NCBI RefSeq assembly: GCF_005222755.1
Contig: NZ_STGD01000009.1
Coordinates: 1-64,000 of the forward strand
Length of the DNA stretch: 64,000 nucleotides
Direction: 5' to 3'
Origin: Roseomonas sp. HF4
Lineage (GTDB): Bacteria; Pseudomonadota; Alphaproteobacteria; Acetobacterales; Acetobacteraceae
Shown here: one piece after another, positions 63,603 to 64,000 of the stretch
How positions within the stretch are numbered: the stretch's first letter is position 1
Layout of the letters: every line of letters begins with the position of its first letter
Notes under the pieces: model-generated
The model's input: only the letters and a program-made list of their open reading frames with translations
Databases searched by the model: none
Told to the model about the DNA's origin: nothing
Made by a program: the position numbers and the translations under genes

Positions 63603-64000
63603 TCAGTCGATCCGCGCGCCGCTCGCGCGCACGATCCGCCGGTGCAGCGCGATCTCATCCGCCAGGAAGGCCGCGGCGCGCGCGCGCGTGCCGCCCAGCG
63701 GCGCCATGCCGGCGGCCTGCAGCCGCGCCGCCGCGGCAGGGTCGGCGATCACCTCGTTCGCCAGCGCGTTCAGCCGCGCGAGCACCGGCTCCGGCGTGCC
63801 CTTGGGCGCCATCACCATGAACCAGGTGCCGAAGGCGAGGCCCTGCAGGCCGGCTTCCGCGGCCGTCGGCACCTCGGGCAGCTGCGGCACGCGGGCATCG
63901 GCCAGCACCGCGACCGGCACGACGCTGCCCGACTGCACCTGCGGCAGCGCGCCGGTCACGAGGTTGAACATCGCCTGGATGCGCCCGGAAAGCAGGTCGG
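63603..64000 (-). CDS. Bug/TctC-type receptor, C-terminal part (partial)
   Basis: The frame enters from the right edge and shows DLLSGRIQAMFNLVTGALPQ, RVPQLPEVPTAAEAGLQGLA and FGTWFMVMAPKGTPEPVLAR, the C-terminal lobe of a Bug receptor. About 132 codons are seen; the signal peptide and first lobe are outside the window. It would be the third orphan receptor of this kind in the window. Confidence 0.9.
   Translation of the reverse strand, partial: DLLSGRIQAMFNLVTGALPQVQSGSVVPVAVLADARVPQLPEVPTAAEAGLQGLAFGTWFMVMAPKGTPEPVLARLNALANEVIADPAAAARLQAAGMAPLGGTRARAAAFLADEIALHRRIVRASGARID

Overview
The window looks like chromosomal DNA of a very GC-rich alphaproteobacterium, most likely an Acetobacteraceae member of the Roseomonas type. 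This is inference from three things: several Bug/TctC solute receptors, the tsaB-rimI-MucR-Fur-OlsB neighbourhood, and the obgE-proB-proA-nadD-rsfS-rlmH-gpmI-envC-ctpA-rppH gene order typical of the class. I cannot name a species.

Positions 1 to about 6150 are a graveyard of mobile and broken genes. It holds the 5' end of an IS3-type transposase, an XRE regulator, a decayed phage lysis cassette (endolysin without its catalytic N-terminus, then overlapping spanin-like genes), an internally deleted DUF6600/FecR-type gene, an IS66 transposase scrap and an LpxR gene with a chimeric 3' end. An intact OsmC gene follows, then a flavoprotein gene cut short at 7889. From about 7890 to 13633 lies a degenerate island that ends against the 3' end of a tRNA-Ser(CGA) gene. 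It carries a 5'-truncated P4-type primase, the C-terminal half of a SNF2-type helicase, a HEPN protein and an unrecognised 499-residue protein with a hydrophobic tail. The last three form a possible defence module remnant.

From 13.9 to 37.4 kb runs the conserved housekeeping series: rplU, rpmA, obgE, proB, proA, nadD, rsfS, rlmH, gpmI, envC, ctpA, a divergent polysaccharide deacetylase and rppH. Accessory genes break it in several places: a small secreted repeat protein, a Bug receptor and a family 5 solute-binding protein between proB and proA; two exported hydratase-like paralogues between proA and nadD; an NnrU protein and a BacNav-type sodium channel before gpmI; and a three-subunit molybdenum hydroxylase between gpmI and envC. 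Several genes at stop/start overlaps (rsfS, rlmH, and later rimI) have no ordinary start codon that would include their conserved N-terminus.

From 37 to 46 kb are metabolic and sensory genes: a Bug receptor, a DUF4157 mini-protein, two LLM-type flavin monooxygenases, an HWE histidine kinase, an NADP oxidoreductase, small basic proteins and a cold shock protein. A stop-codon-linked hairpin repeat occurs here. From 46.8 to 53.8 kb is an envelope block: an acyl-AMP ligase/ACP/acyltransferase fusion, an AsmA protein, an MBOAT acyltransferase and its SGNH-like partner. From 54 to 64 kb come membrane proteins, tRNA-Ala(CGC), yggT, DUF167, folD, tsaB, rimI, a TusA-like gene, MucR, Fur, OlsB, an amidase, DUF6494, PaiB and the 3' part of another Bug receptor.
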